The position numbers and the translations under genes are program-made. Below are positions 14,896 through 23,108 of a stretch of 41,628 bases of DNA, piece by piece; the first letter of the stretch is position 1; every line of letters starts with the position of its first letter. The stretch covers positions 1 through 41,628 of the forward strand of contig CAKPIH010000004.1 of the NCBI GenBank assembly GCA_934162325.1, read 5' to 3'. The notes under the pieces were generated by a model. The model saw only the letters and a list, made by a program, of their open reading frames with translations, made no database searches and was not told where the DNA came from. The stretch comes from an uncultured Bacilli bacterium. Lineage in GTDB: Bacteria > Bacillota_I > Bacilli_A > RF39 > UBA660.

Positions 14896-15474
14896 ATGAA
14901 TAACAAGAAATTTATAATTGGAGTAGTTTTATTACTTCTTCTTATGCTAGGAGGCACTTATGCCTACTACAAATGGAGTAGTAGTGATAACATGAATGTA
15001 AATGTAAAAATAGATGGTGGTACAGTTACTTTTAATGGTGGTTCAAATATTACCAGTACTATTATTCCTACTGCTTCTAAAGAAGAAGGAATAAAAAAAG
15101 ATATTACAGTTAAAGCAAGTAAAGCAGGCGTTACAATGAATTTATACATGAATCTTACTACTATGCCTGATGAATTAAAAGAAAAATCATTTGAATATGA
15201 AATATATTATAACGGTTCAACATTAGTTAAAAAGGGCAATTTTGGAGTATACAATTCTAATACAAATACTAGTGGCATAGCTTATGCCACTAGTGGAGTA
15301 ACAACACTAACATTATTTACTGGAAGAGATGTTAGTACTAATAGTGCTGACAAATACACCCTATATTTATGGTTTAATGGCAAAGATTACACTAATCCAA
15401 ATACTATGCAAAGTAAAAAATTATCATTTGACTTATATGCAACAGGTGAGAATGCTGTATTAGCGGGTAACTAA
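14896..15474 (+). CDS. TasA/CalY-like small secreted surface protein
   Basis: A 192-residue protein. The N-terminal hydrophobic segment (about 5-22) ends GGTYAYYKWSSSD, the wording typical of TasA/camelysin-type signal regions, which are often handled by SipW-like peptidases. The rest is a compact Thr/Asn-rich beta domain with ITVKASKAGVTMNLYMNL, YEIYYNG and DKYTLYLWFNGKD, and no cysteines. TasA-family proteins form matrix fibres; that role is inferred here. A close paralog's tail is at 1-219. The start has GAGGTAAC upstream. The gene follows the structured leader (copy B) and has a strong terminator, so it is probably expressed alone and well. Confidence 0.75.
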   Translation: MNNKKFIIGVVLLLLLMLGGTYAYYKWSSSDNMNVNVKIDGGTVTFNGGSNITSTIIPTASKEEGIKKDITVKASKAGVTMNLYMNLTTMPDELKEKSFEYEIYYNGSTLVKKGNFGVYNSNTNTSGIAYATSGVTTLTLFTGRDVSTNSADKYTLYLWFNGKDYTNPNTMQSKKLSFDLYATGENAVLAGN

Positions 15475-15492
15475 AGTTACCTGCTAATTTTT
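15460..15492 (+). terminator. Terminator of the TasA-like gene
   Basis: TTAGCGGGTAAC and GTTACCTGCTAA form a 12-bp stem (one G-U) around TAAA, followed by TTTTT. The stop codon is in the loop. Confidence 0.9.
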
Positions 15493-15497
15493 AATAT

Positions 15498-15530
15498 AAA
15501 AAAAATTCTTAAGCAAACTGCTTAAGAATT
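15498..15530 (-). terminator. Terminator of tRNA-Arg (minus strand)
   Basis: AATTCTTAAGCA and TGCTTAAGAATT form a perfect 12-bp stem with a 3-base loop. The run of A on the plus side at about 15498-15503 is a T-run when read from the minus strand. Confidence 0.85.
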
Positions 15531-15542
15531 AATTATTATAAG

Positions 15543-15619
15543 TGGTGTCCTGGTGGAGATTCGAACTCCAGACCGATCGCTTAGAAGGCGATTGCTCTAT
15601 CCAGCTGAGCTACCAAGAC
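15543..15619 (-). tRNA. tRNA-Arg (anticodon TCT)
   Basis: Read on the minus strand it starts GTCTTGGTAGCTCAG and ends CCAGGAC-A-CCA, so the CCA end is encoded. The acceptor stem pairs over 7 bp with one G-U. The D-arm GCTC...GAGC, the anticodon arm ATCGC-CTTCTAA-GCGAT and the T-arm TGGAG-TTCGAAT-CTCCA are all intact. Anticodon TCT reads AGA, the main Arg codon of this AT-rich genome. It has its own promoter and terminator and stands alone. Length 77 nt including CCA. Confidence 0.97.
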
Positions 15620-15633
15620 ATCAGACAATATAA

Positions 15634-15662
15634 ATTGTACAACATTAGTTTAAAAAAATCAA
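15634..15662 (-). promoter_or_regulatory. Promoter of tRNA-Arg
   Basis: On the minus strand TTGATT (plus 15657-15662) and TACAAT (plus 15634-15639) with 17-bp spacing, 14 bp before the tRNA 5' end. Confidence 0.75.
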
Positions 15663-15680
15663 CCCTTTTTAGAAAAAAAA

Positions 15681-15709
15681 TTGCTTTTTTCGTATTTTTT
15701 CGATATAAT
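15681..15709 (+). promoter_or_regulatory. Promoter of the flippase gene
   Basis: TTGCTT (15681-15686) and TATAAT (15704-15709) with 17-bp spacing, divergent from the tRNA promoter. Confidence 0.65.
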
Positions 15710-15733
15710 CTACTTAAGAGAGGTAAAAAACAA

Positions 15734-17182
15734 ATGAAAAAAGTAATATATCTATTATATTTTACATTATTAATGATATTATATCATTTTACTAAAAATA
15801 CTAATATGTTTCTATTAACAATAAGTTTTAGCATGTTATTATTATTTAATAGTATCTTTAGTACTATGAGTATTAAAAATAAAATGCAAGAATATTATGA
15901 TAATAAATATTATTATTCTAATAAAAAGATATTAAAAGGTAGCATTATATTTATAGGTATTATTACTATTATATTAATGCTTATAAGTTATTTAATAGGT
16001 TTATTAATAAATATCAAAGGAATAACATTAGTAAATATATCTATGTGTATATATATATTTACTAATAATATTATAAAATTAGAAAGCGAATACTTTAGCA
16101 TAGGAAAATACAAAAAACTAGGTAATAACTTAATAAACGTATATAAAATAACAAATATTATCTTAACTATAATTACAATTATAATACTATATAAAGTATT
16201 AAATTTAGATAACTATATTAATATAAGTATTTTATATTTAATAAGTTTACTTCCATTTATTATTTTTAATTTATTATTTTATTTCATAATTTTTAAAAAT
16301 AATAAATGTAGTAAGAAAAGAGAAGAAAATAAAATTAATTATATAAAAATAATTAAAAAAAGTATTATTACTAATAAAATTAAAGTATTATATAATGTTA
16401 TAACTAGTTCTTATTTTTACACTTCAATTATAATGTTATACTTTTTATTAATAAATAAATATAATTATACCTATGATGTAGTAGGTACTTATATCACTAA
16501 TACTTATTTATATGGATTAATTATTATCTATTTCATTTATTTATTAATTAAAAATAATTATATAGATAAATTTAATACATTACTAGATAAAATAAAAAAT
16601 AAAGAAGATTATAACATTTATAATTTTATCAATAAAATAACAAATGTTACATTATCTATTACAATATTATTAATAATTATATCTAAACCATTAAATAATA
16701 TAATATTTAATAATGAAATAAATATTATTTTAAATGTTAGTTATATATTATTCTTCTATATATTATATAGTATAATAATAAAAATAAGTATGATATGTAA
16801 TAAAAGTAAAAATATATTTATTACATTATTAATAGGATTAATAATAAGTATAATAACAAATATTCCTATTATAAATTCATCATATCGTATGGGATACGAT
16901 ATGGCAAGTGGGTCACTAATGTCAATAATATTAGGCTTTATAATAAGTACAATAATAGGAATAATATTAATAAATAAAAAATTAAAACTATCATTAATAA
17001 ATAACTTTAATGATATATTAAATATAATATATGAAAATATAATATATTCATTAATATTAATATTATTTACCTTTATAATAAAAGTAAATATAACAAGTAT
17101 AACTAAGAGTGTATTAGTAGTAATATTCTATATATTTATAACCATAACGTTTTATACAATAAAGAGAAGATTAAGTAAATAA
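15734..17182 (+). CDS. Polytopic membrane protein, probable MOP-superfamily flippase (SpoVB/MurJ/Wzx-like)
   Basis: The start is ATG 15734, behind AGAGAGGTAA; an upstream extension of the frame would run through the tRNA gene. The 482-residue protein is almost entirely hydrophobic, with roughly 12-14 transmembrane helices and short basic loops (composition dominated by Ile, Asn, Lys and Tyr). A late segment GYDMASGSLMSIILGF, followed by IGIILINKKLK, has the shape of the helix-loop seen in SpoVB/Wzx transporters. Such proteins flip lipid-linked sugars (lipid II, capsule or teichoic acid units). The substrate cannot be read from sequence. The strong AT bias hides family motifs, so this is a fold-level call. 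Confidence 0.55.
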   Translation: MKKVIYLLYFTLLMILYHFTKNTNMFLLTISFSMLLLFNSIFSTMSIKNKMQEYYDNKYYYSNKKILKGSIIFIGIITIILMLISYLIGLLINIKGITLVNISMCIYIFTNNIIKLESEYFSIGKYKKLGNNLINVYKITNIILTIITIIILYKVLNLDNYINISILYLISLLPFIIFNLLFYFIIFKNNKCSKKREENKINYIKIIKKSIITNKIKVLYNVITSSYFYTSIIMLYFLLINKYNYTYDVVGTYITNTYLYGLIIIYFIYLLIKNNYIDKFNTLLDKIKNKEDYNIYNFINKITNVTLSITILLIIISKPLNNIIFNNEINIILNVSYILFFYILYSIIIKISMICNKSKNIFITLLIGLIISIITNIPIINSSYRMGYDMASGSLMSIILGFIISTIIGIILINKKLKLSLINNFNDILNIIYENIIYSLILILFTFIIKVNITSITKSVLVVIFYIFITITFYTIKRRLSK

Positions 17183-17195
17183 ATTTTCTCTTTTT
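17161..17195 (+). terminator. Terminator of the flippase gene
   Basis: AAAGAGAA and TTCTCTTT form an 8-bp stem around a 17-base loop, continuing into a T-run. It overlaps the gene's last codons. Confidence 0.6.
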
Positions 17196-17196
17196 A

Positions 17197-17225
17197 TTGT
17201 AAATAAAGATAGAAAATGATATAAT
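17197..17225 (+). promoter_or_regulatory. Promoter of the large InlB-repeat protein gene
   Basis: TTGTAA (17197-17202) and TATAAT (17220-17225), 17-bp spacing, with an extended TGA just before the -10. Confidence 0.6.
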
Positions 17226-17248
17226 TTAACTATAGTAGGGAGGACGAT

Positions 17249-20200
17249 ATGAAAAAGAAAATATTAATAATTTTAGGGAGTATTGTGTTAGTGGTATTAT
17301 TAGCATTTATAGTAACAAATAAAGCATATTCAGCAAATGAAAATATAGTTAAAATAGATTCTAATGTATTAAGCAATAGAGAAGAATTGTCTAAATATGC
17401 ATCAAATATAGCAAAACAATATTTATATAAACATACATTAACTGATTACGAACAGCACTCAATGGATGATTTAGATGGAATAACATCTAGAGGTTATTCA
17501 GTTGTAACATTTAATTTTGCAAATTCTCGTATGGAACCAGAAAAACTTAGAAATAAATTTTATGCTAATTTTGATTGTAGTCAATTTGTACAAAATGTAT
17601 ATTATAATGCTTATGGATATAACTTTTTAGATGTTGCTACTAAATATAGTCCTGTGTCATCAATAATTATCGATGATGATGGAATAATAGCAAGACGTGC
17701 TAATAGTATGGATACTTATAATTATGCTAATAAGAATCTTGGCGTAGCGATTTCTACCGCTTACTTTGAAAAGTTAGCAGAAGATGATGCTAAGAGTAAA
17801 AATAGCATTAGTAGTATTACTAGAGGAAATGAATATAAAATAAATGATTCTAATTATATAACACAATTTTATTATAAGATGAAAAGTGGTTATAGTGAAA
17901 CCCAAAAAGAAAAAGAAACCATTACAAAAGATGTATTAAATACTTTACAAAATGGTGATTTATTATTAATGCGCTGGGATACCACTAAGGATGGAAACAG
18001 TGATGGCGACTCTGATAGCGGTCATATACTATTTTATACAAATGATGATATATATTATTATAGTAGTTGTGATAGCAATAATAAATGTTCATATAAAGTA
18101 AATAGTACGCCATTAAAAGGTGGTTTTATCCATTCAACAGGAAATGATTTTAAATTTAATAAAGATGGAGTAAGTAATTTTTACTTTGATGATTCATATT
18201 CAGTTCGTTATTTACCATTTAATAATAGTACTACTGAAGATTTTAATAGTGCTTTAGATTATTTGTTTAAACAAAGAGATACTGGAACCTATCCATGTAC
18301 TATTGCCATACTAAGACCATTAAACAAAATAGAGAAGGGTAATTATACTAGTTCTTTAGACTATAATAATAAAACTGCTAGTACTAGAACAAATACTATT
18401 GCCTTAAATACAATGAGTGATTTAAAGTTTACTCAAAATGTTGCATATAATTCATATATTAATGCTTATGATTACTCCGAAGTACAGGAAGTAAAACAAG
18501 AATGGGCAAATTCAAGAAGTACACCAAAGTATGCCTTATCTAATTATGATTCTATAAATGCTGGTGATATTCTAGAGTATAGTTTAACAATAGAAAATAT
18601 GGAAAGTACAACAAATACATATTCATTAACTGCAAGTGCTGATATACCTGATGGCACCGAATATTTATCAGGTACATGTTATGGTAATAGAAATGTTACA
18701 TGCAGTAAAAATAATGAAGGAACTAAGTTAACATGGAAAAATATTGATCCAAAAGCAGGAAAAATAAATATAGCATTTAAGGTAAAAATAAAAGCACCTA
18801 GTGATGGGCAAAATAGTCAAGTTGACTTTAAAGGAATAAATATTAGTAATGGAAGTAGTACTTTAAAAATGGATAATATCATTATTAATGTAAATCCAAG
18901 TTTTACCTATAGAGAAAGGCAAAAAGCATTAAGTACAAATGATAAAATAAATAATTTTGATGACAATAATATTTATACTGGAAGTGAATCCACTGTACTA
19001 GCCAAAATAACTGCTATTTACAATGATATATTTGATACATCGTTAGGAGATATTTCTAATTATAAAAATAGTATTTTTAAAGATTTAAGTGGAACAGTAA
19101 AGTCTGGAGACTCAAAATTAACTTCTGATAAAATTGTTTTATCTGGAGAAAATAAAATTAGAAATAAAGATAGTAATGATAGAATTTCAAAAATGTTAGT
19201 AACTGGATTGTGGGGTGGAAGAAGAGTAAGAGGTAACATCACTCATGATAGAACATCAACATTTAATGTTGCTAATCTCGTAATTGGAGATATAATTCTT
19301 GGTACTACAGGAAGCAATATTGACCAAGCAGTAATTTATTTAGGAATATCAAGTGAGAAAGATAGTTCCCAAAATACAAATTATCAATTAATATACTATG
19401 ATAAAAAAGATAATAATATAAAATTTCTTACTAATGATGGAAGCACAGCAAGAAAGATTATAGCAAATACTATAAATTCAGATACATTTGTAGTTTTACG
19501 ACCATCACAAGTAATATCAAAAGAAATAATCTTTGATACTAAAACTGATGAAAAAATTCCATATACATTAGTTACTAAAGGTAGCGCCTATGGTGAATTA
19601 CCATCACCGAAAGATAAAGATGGATACACATTCAAAGGATGGTATAAATCTGATGATACTAATAAGATATTACTAGCAAAAAACACTAAAGTAAGTTCTC
19701 TTAAATCATTTATTACAGTAGTACCTAAATATACCGCAAATACATATGTAGTAGACTTTAATACCAATGGTGGTAATACTATAAGTAGTAAAAATGTTAC
19801 TTACGATAGTACATACGGTACTTTAGAAACACCAACAAAAGCAGGATATGATTTTGTCGGTTGGTATTTAGATCAAGAACTAACAAAAAAAGTAGATAGT
19901 ACTACTACTATAGATACAAGTAGTAATCACACATTATATGCTAAATGGAATGCCAAAACAATCAAAGTAAGTTTTGAAACTAATAATGGAAATACTATTG
20001 AGCCAATTGAAGTAACTTATAATGGAACATATGGAACTTTACCAGAACCAACAAAAGAAAATTATACCTTTGAAGGTTGGTATCTAGAACAAGATTTAAT
20101 AAATAAAGTAGAAAAAAACACTCCTGTTAAAACATCTAGTGATCATACATTATATGCTAAGTATAATGGTAAAAAATATAATTTAACTATTGATTCAAAT

Positions 20201-21529
20201 GGTGGTAATTATAATGGTGATACTAATATTGATTTAGTATTAGGAACTAACTATACATTAAAAGTGCCAACAAGAGAAGGATATACATTTGTAGAATGGC
20301 AAGTAACTGGAAACAATAGTAGTATATCTGAAGATTTATTTACTATGGGTACCGAAGATGCTTCTGTAAAAGCAATATGGAAAGCAAATAAATATACAGT
20401 AGTATATTCGTCAGGAACAGAATTAGATAAAGAAAGTATAGAAGTAACTTATGATAGTGCATATGGTACATTAGCAGTACCACAAAAAGTAGGATATACA
20501 TTTATTGGATGGTATCTAGAAGATACTTATGTAAATAGAGTTGACAGTAGTACAATAGTAAAAACTAATAAGAGTCATATATTATATGCTAAATATGAAG
20601 TTAATAAGTATAAATTAACTATAGATTTAAATGGTGGTACTTATCCAGAAGATATTGAACTTGAAAGAGAATTATCATATAATGAAACTATTAATTTAAC
20701 AACTCCAACTAGAGAAGGCTATATCTTTACTGAGTGGAGTATAGATAATGATAAGACAAAGATAAATAATAATATACTTACAATGAAAGATAGTGATACC
20801 AAGATAACTGCTAATTGGAAAAAGTCAGAAATAGAACCATATTTAATTACTGATATTAGTATAGATGGTACTACAATAGATAAATTTGATACTAATATAT
20901 TAAATTATGATCTATTAACAGAAAAAGAAGAAATAACAATTACTGTAAAGACAAATAATACCGAGGCTAAAGTAAATTATCCAAAAGAAAAAATAAAATT
21001 AGATTATGGAATAAATGTCATAAAAATAATCCTTACTACAAGAGAAGAAAAAGAAATTGTCTATACATTAAATGTAAGTAGAAAAGATTTAAGAAGTAGT
21101 GATAATTATCTAAATAGTATTAAATTATTTGATAAGAATATAGATTTAAATACTGAAGAAACAAAGTATATTATTGATGTTGAAGATGATATATCAGTAT
21201 TAAAAATATCTAATATAAAATATTCAGATAAAACTACTATAAAGTTCAAATATAATGATAAAGAAGTTAATCCAGATGATCTAAATATTCAAGAAATAAA
21301 AGAAGGATTAAATTATTTAGTAATAAATGTAGTAGCAGAAAATACAGATGAAAGAGAATATACATTTATTATAAATAAAAAAATTATTGAAAAAGATAAT
21401 GTAGATGATATTAAAAATGTCCAAACAGGAAGTAAATTAACATATATATTAATAGCTTTATTCTTATCACTAGCAGTAATAGTAATATATACAAATAAAG
21501 AAAAAATAATAAATAAAAGAGTGCAATAA
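17249..21529 (+). CDS. Large surface protein: NlpC/P60-like domain, InlB repeats, cadherin-like domains, C-terminal anchor
   Basis: A 1426-residue protein. Signal/membrane segment at about 4-28. A papain-like NlpC/P60-type domain spans about 45-330, with Cys110 in FDCSQFV and His259 in SGHILFY, so the cysteine-peptidase fold looks intact. A DUF11-like beta domain (about 425-530) follows with DILEYSLTIENM. Residues about 570-755 look like a second cell-wall-hydrolase-like domain without an obvious catalytic Cys (WGGRR, NLVIGDIILG). About six InlB repeats lie at 760-1192, marked by GYTFKGWY, GYDFVGWY, YTFEGWY and GYTFIGWY. Two cadherin-like beta-sandwich domains lie at about 1195-1390. The end NVQTGS, a membrane helix and a basic tail resembles a sortase signal but lacks the usual Pro. 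Likely a wall-associated hydrolase or adhesin; it is one gene in its own transcript. Confidence 0.8.
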   Translation: MKKKILIILGSIVLVVLLAFIVTNKAYSANENIVKIDSNVLSNREELSKYASNIAKQYLYKHTLTDYEQHSMDDLDGITSRGYSVVTFNFANSRMEPEKLRNKFYANFDCSQFVQNVYYNAYGYNFLDVATKYSPVSSIIIDDDGIIARRANSMDTYNYANKNLGVAISTAYFEKLAEDDAKSKNSISSITRGNEYKINDSNYITQFYYKMKSGYSETQKEKETITKDVLNTLQNGDLLLMRWDTTKDGNSDGDSDSGHILFYTNDDIYYYSSCDSNNKCSYKVNSTPLKGGFIHSTGNDFKFNKDGVSNFYFDDSYSVRYLPFNNSTTEDFNSALDYLFKQRDTGTYPCTIAILRPLNKIEKGNYTSSLDYNNKTASTRTNTIALNTMSDLKFTQNVAYNSYINAYDYSEVQEVKQEWANSRSTPKYALSNYDSINAGDILEYSLTIENMESTTNTYSLTASADIPDGTEYLSGTCYGNRNVTCSKNNEGTKLTWKNIDPKAGKINIAFKVKIKAPSDGQNSQVDFKGINISNGSSTLKMDNIIINVNPSFTYRERQKALSTNDKINNFDDNNIYTGSESTVLAKITAIYNDIFDTSLGDISNYKNSIFKDLSGTVKSGDSKLTSDKIVLSGENKIRNKDSNDRISKMLVTGLWGGRRVRGNITHDRTSTFNVANLVIGDIILGTTGSNIDQAVIYLGISSEKDSSQNTNYQLIYYDKKDNNIKFLTNDGSTARKIIANTINSDTFVVLRPSQVISKEIIFDTKTDEKIPYTLVTKGSAYGELPSPKDKDGYTFKGWYKSDDTNKILLAKNTKVSSLKSFITVVPKYTANTYVVDFNTNGGNTISSKNVTYDSTYGTLETPTKAGYDFVGWYLDQELTKKVDSTTTIDTSSNHTLYAKWNAKTIKVSFETNNGNTIEPIEVTYNGTYGTLPEPTKENYTFEGWYLEQDLINKVEKNTPVKTSSDHTLYAKYNGKKYNLTIDSNGGNYNGDTNIDLVLGTNYTLKVPTREGYTFVEWQVTGNNSSISEDLFTMGTEDASVKAIWKANKYTVVYSSGTELDKESIEVTYDSAYGTLAVPQKVGYTFIGWYLEDTYVNRVDSSTIVKTNKSHILYAKYEVNKYKLTIDLNGGTYPEDIELERELSYNETINLTTPTREGYIFTEWSIDNDKTKINNNILTMKDSDTKITANWKKSEIEPYLITDISIDGTTIDKFDTNILNYDLLTEKEEITITVKTNNTEAKVNYPKEKIKLDYGINVIKIILTTREEKEIVYTLNVSRKDLRSSDNYLNSIKLFDKNIDLNTEETKYIIDVEDDISVLKISNIKYSDKTTIKFKYNDKEVNPDDLNIQEIKEGLNYLVINVVAENTDEREYTFIINKKIIEKDNVDDIKNVQTGSKLTYILIALFLSLAVIVIYTNKEKIINKRVQ

Positions 21530-21545
21530 TATTGCACTTTTTTAC
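21520..21545 (+). terminator. Terminator of the large InlB-repeat gene
   Basis: AGTGCAAT-AAT-ATTGCACT followed by a T-run. The gene's stop codon lies in the hairpin. Confidence 0.85.
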
Positions 21546-21588
21546 TAATTATGATATCATTATTTTAGTATGATAGTGAGGAATGTAT

Positions 21589-23079
21589 ATGAAAAAAATA
21601 AAAGACAAAAGTAAAATGTATATGATTCTTGGAATAAGTTTTTTAGTATTAGCAGTACTAGGTAGTGCTTACGCTTATTATAAATATGTAATAGCTACGA
21701 TTAATGTAGATACCATAACTAGAGGACTAGATTACTATATCAATTATACTAAAGGAACAGATATAACATCTGCAGCATTAAATCCAGGTTCTGATTACAC
21801 TAGTGGTAATAATCTAAGTGTTACACTATATAAAAAAGATAATACTTATACTATCTATGGTCATATATATCTAGATATATCTAGTATAAGTGCTAATCTA
21901 AGTAATAGTGGTGCTCTAAAATATGCAGTACTAGAAGGAACTACTAAAATAGCTGATGGTGAATTAACTGGAACATCTTCGGGTAACTCAGTTCCACTAG
22001 CAGTAAACATTCCATTAAAGACAGCATCAACAAAATATACAGTATATTTATGGTTTGATAAAACTGAAGAAAATTATATGTCAGCAGAAAATACTTCTAT
22101 ATCTGCAACAGTAAGATGTGAAGCATCAATGAAACCAATAAAAGGAACATCATATGGAACTACAGGCAAATATTTTTATAACAAGTATACTCCAAACACT
22201 AAAGTAATAAATAATGGTATAACATACAATTATGACACAACAAACAGTCTAATGCAAGACATTGGAGGAAACCTAAGATATTATGGAGCATCACCAAATA
22301 ATTATATATACTTTAATTGCTCAGATTATTCTAATCAATCATCATCTACATGTGAAACATGGCGTATAATTGGAGTATTTGATGGCAAATTAAAACTAAT
22401 AAGAAAAGGATCTATTGGTTCATATTCTTGGGATAATAAAAACTTATCAGGAGAAGGACCAGTTCTTATAACAAAAGATTGGACGGAAGCAAGGCTAATG
22501 AAATTATTAAATCCGGGTTATGAATCAGAAACTGCAGGAGGAAGTTTATATTATAATGCCAAAAGTGGCAATTGTTATGCAGGAGAAAATAATACTATCA
22601 CAACATGTAGCTTTACAAGTACAGGGATCAAAAATGATACAACAAGAGACTTGATATCTAGCACAACATATTATTTAGGAGGAGGAGAGTATGCCCAATC
22701 AGTATATCCAAATCAAATATATGAATCTGAAAGAGAAACAATATGGCAAGGTAAAATAGCACTACCATACGTAAGTGACTATGGCTATGCTGTAGATTTA
22801 GGAAAATGTAATCAAACATTAGCTTATTACGATGATGAAACCTGTATATTAAATAACTGGATGCTACAGTTTATAATAAATTCAGATTCCGCTTGGTTAT
22901 TAGCCCCTTATTCTGGCCCTGCTTACGAGGCATGGGGCTTACTTCCAAACGGAGCAGTAAGAGAAGGATTCGGTGTCGATGAAGCAAACAACACTGTTCC
23001 AGTTCTTTATCTAAATTCTGATGTCAGTATAGCATCAGGTTCTGGAACAAGCTCTAGTCCATATAAAATAGAATATTAA
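21589..23079 (+). CDS. Second secreted surface protein with lectin-like (DUF6273-like) C-terminal domain
   Basis: I place the start at ATG 21589: the GTGAGGA site abuts an upstream in-frame ATG (21583) but is well spaced for this one. The 496-residue protein has a hydrophobic N-terminal segment ending GSAYAYYKY, like the TasA-type proteins nearby. A beta domain follows (about 35-180, with YTVYLWFDKTEEN echoing the TasA-like paralog). The C-terminal domain from about 205 is closely related to that of the protein at 12962-14542: YYGASPNNYIYFNC, CETWRIIGVF, RLMKLLNPGYESET, YYLGGG and SDYGYAVDL. The equivalent of the GC-rich segment (bases 22894-23012, WLLAP to PVLYL) differs greatly in sequence and has ordinary codon use. 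The GH31 gene follows after 29 bp with no terminator. Confidence 0.8.
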   Translation: MKKIKDKSKMYMILGISFLVLAVLGSAYAYYKYVIATINVDTITRGLDYYINYTKGTDITSAALNPGSDYTSGNNLSVTLYKKDNTYTIYGHIYLDISSISANLSNSGALKYAVLEGTTKIADGELTGTSSGNSVPLAVNIPLKTASTKYTVYLWFDKTEENYMSAENTSISATVRCEASMKPIKGTSYGTTGKYFYNKYTPNTKVINNGITYNYDTTNSLMQDIGGNLRYYGASPNNYIYFNCSDYSNQSSSTCETWRIIGVFDGKLKLIRKGSIGSYSWDNKNLSGEGPVLITKDWTEARLMKLLNPGYESETAGGSLYYNAKSGNCYAGENNTITTCSFTSTGIKNDTTRDLISSTTYYLGGGEYAQSVYPNQIYESERETIWQGKIALPYVSDYGYAVDLGKCNQTLAYYDDETCILNNWMLQFIINSDSAWLLAPYSGPAYEAWGLLPNGAVREGFGVDEANNTVPVLYLNSDVSIASGSGTSSSPYKIEY

Positions 23080-23108
23080 TAAAATAAGAATAAAGAGGTG
23101 AAATAGCA

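Noticed and set aside
15542..15733. In-frame extension upstream of the flippase gene
   Set aside because: It would run through tRNA-Arg, the divergent promoters and the Shine-Dalgarno; the true start is ATG 15734.
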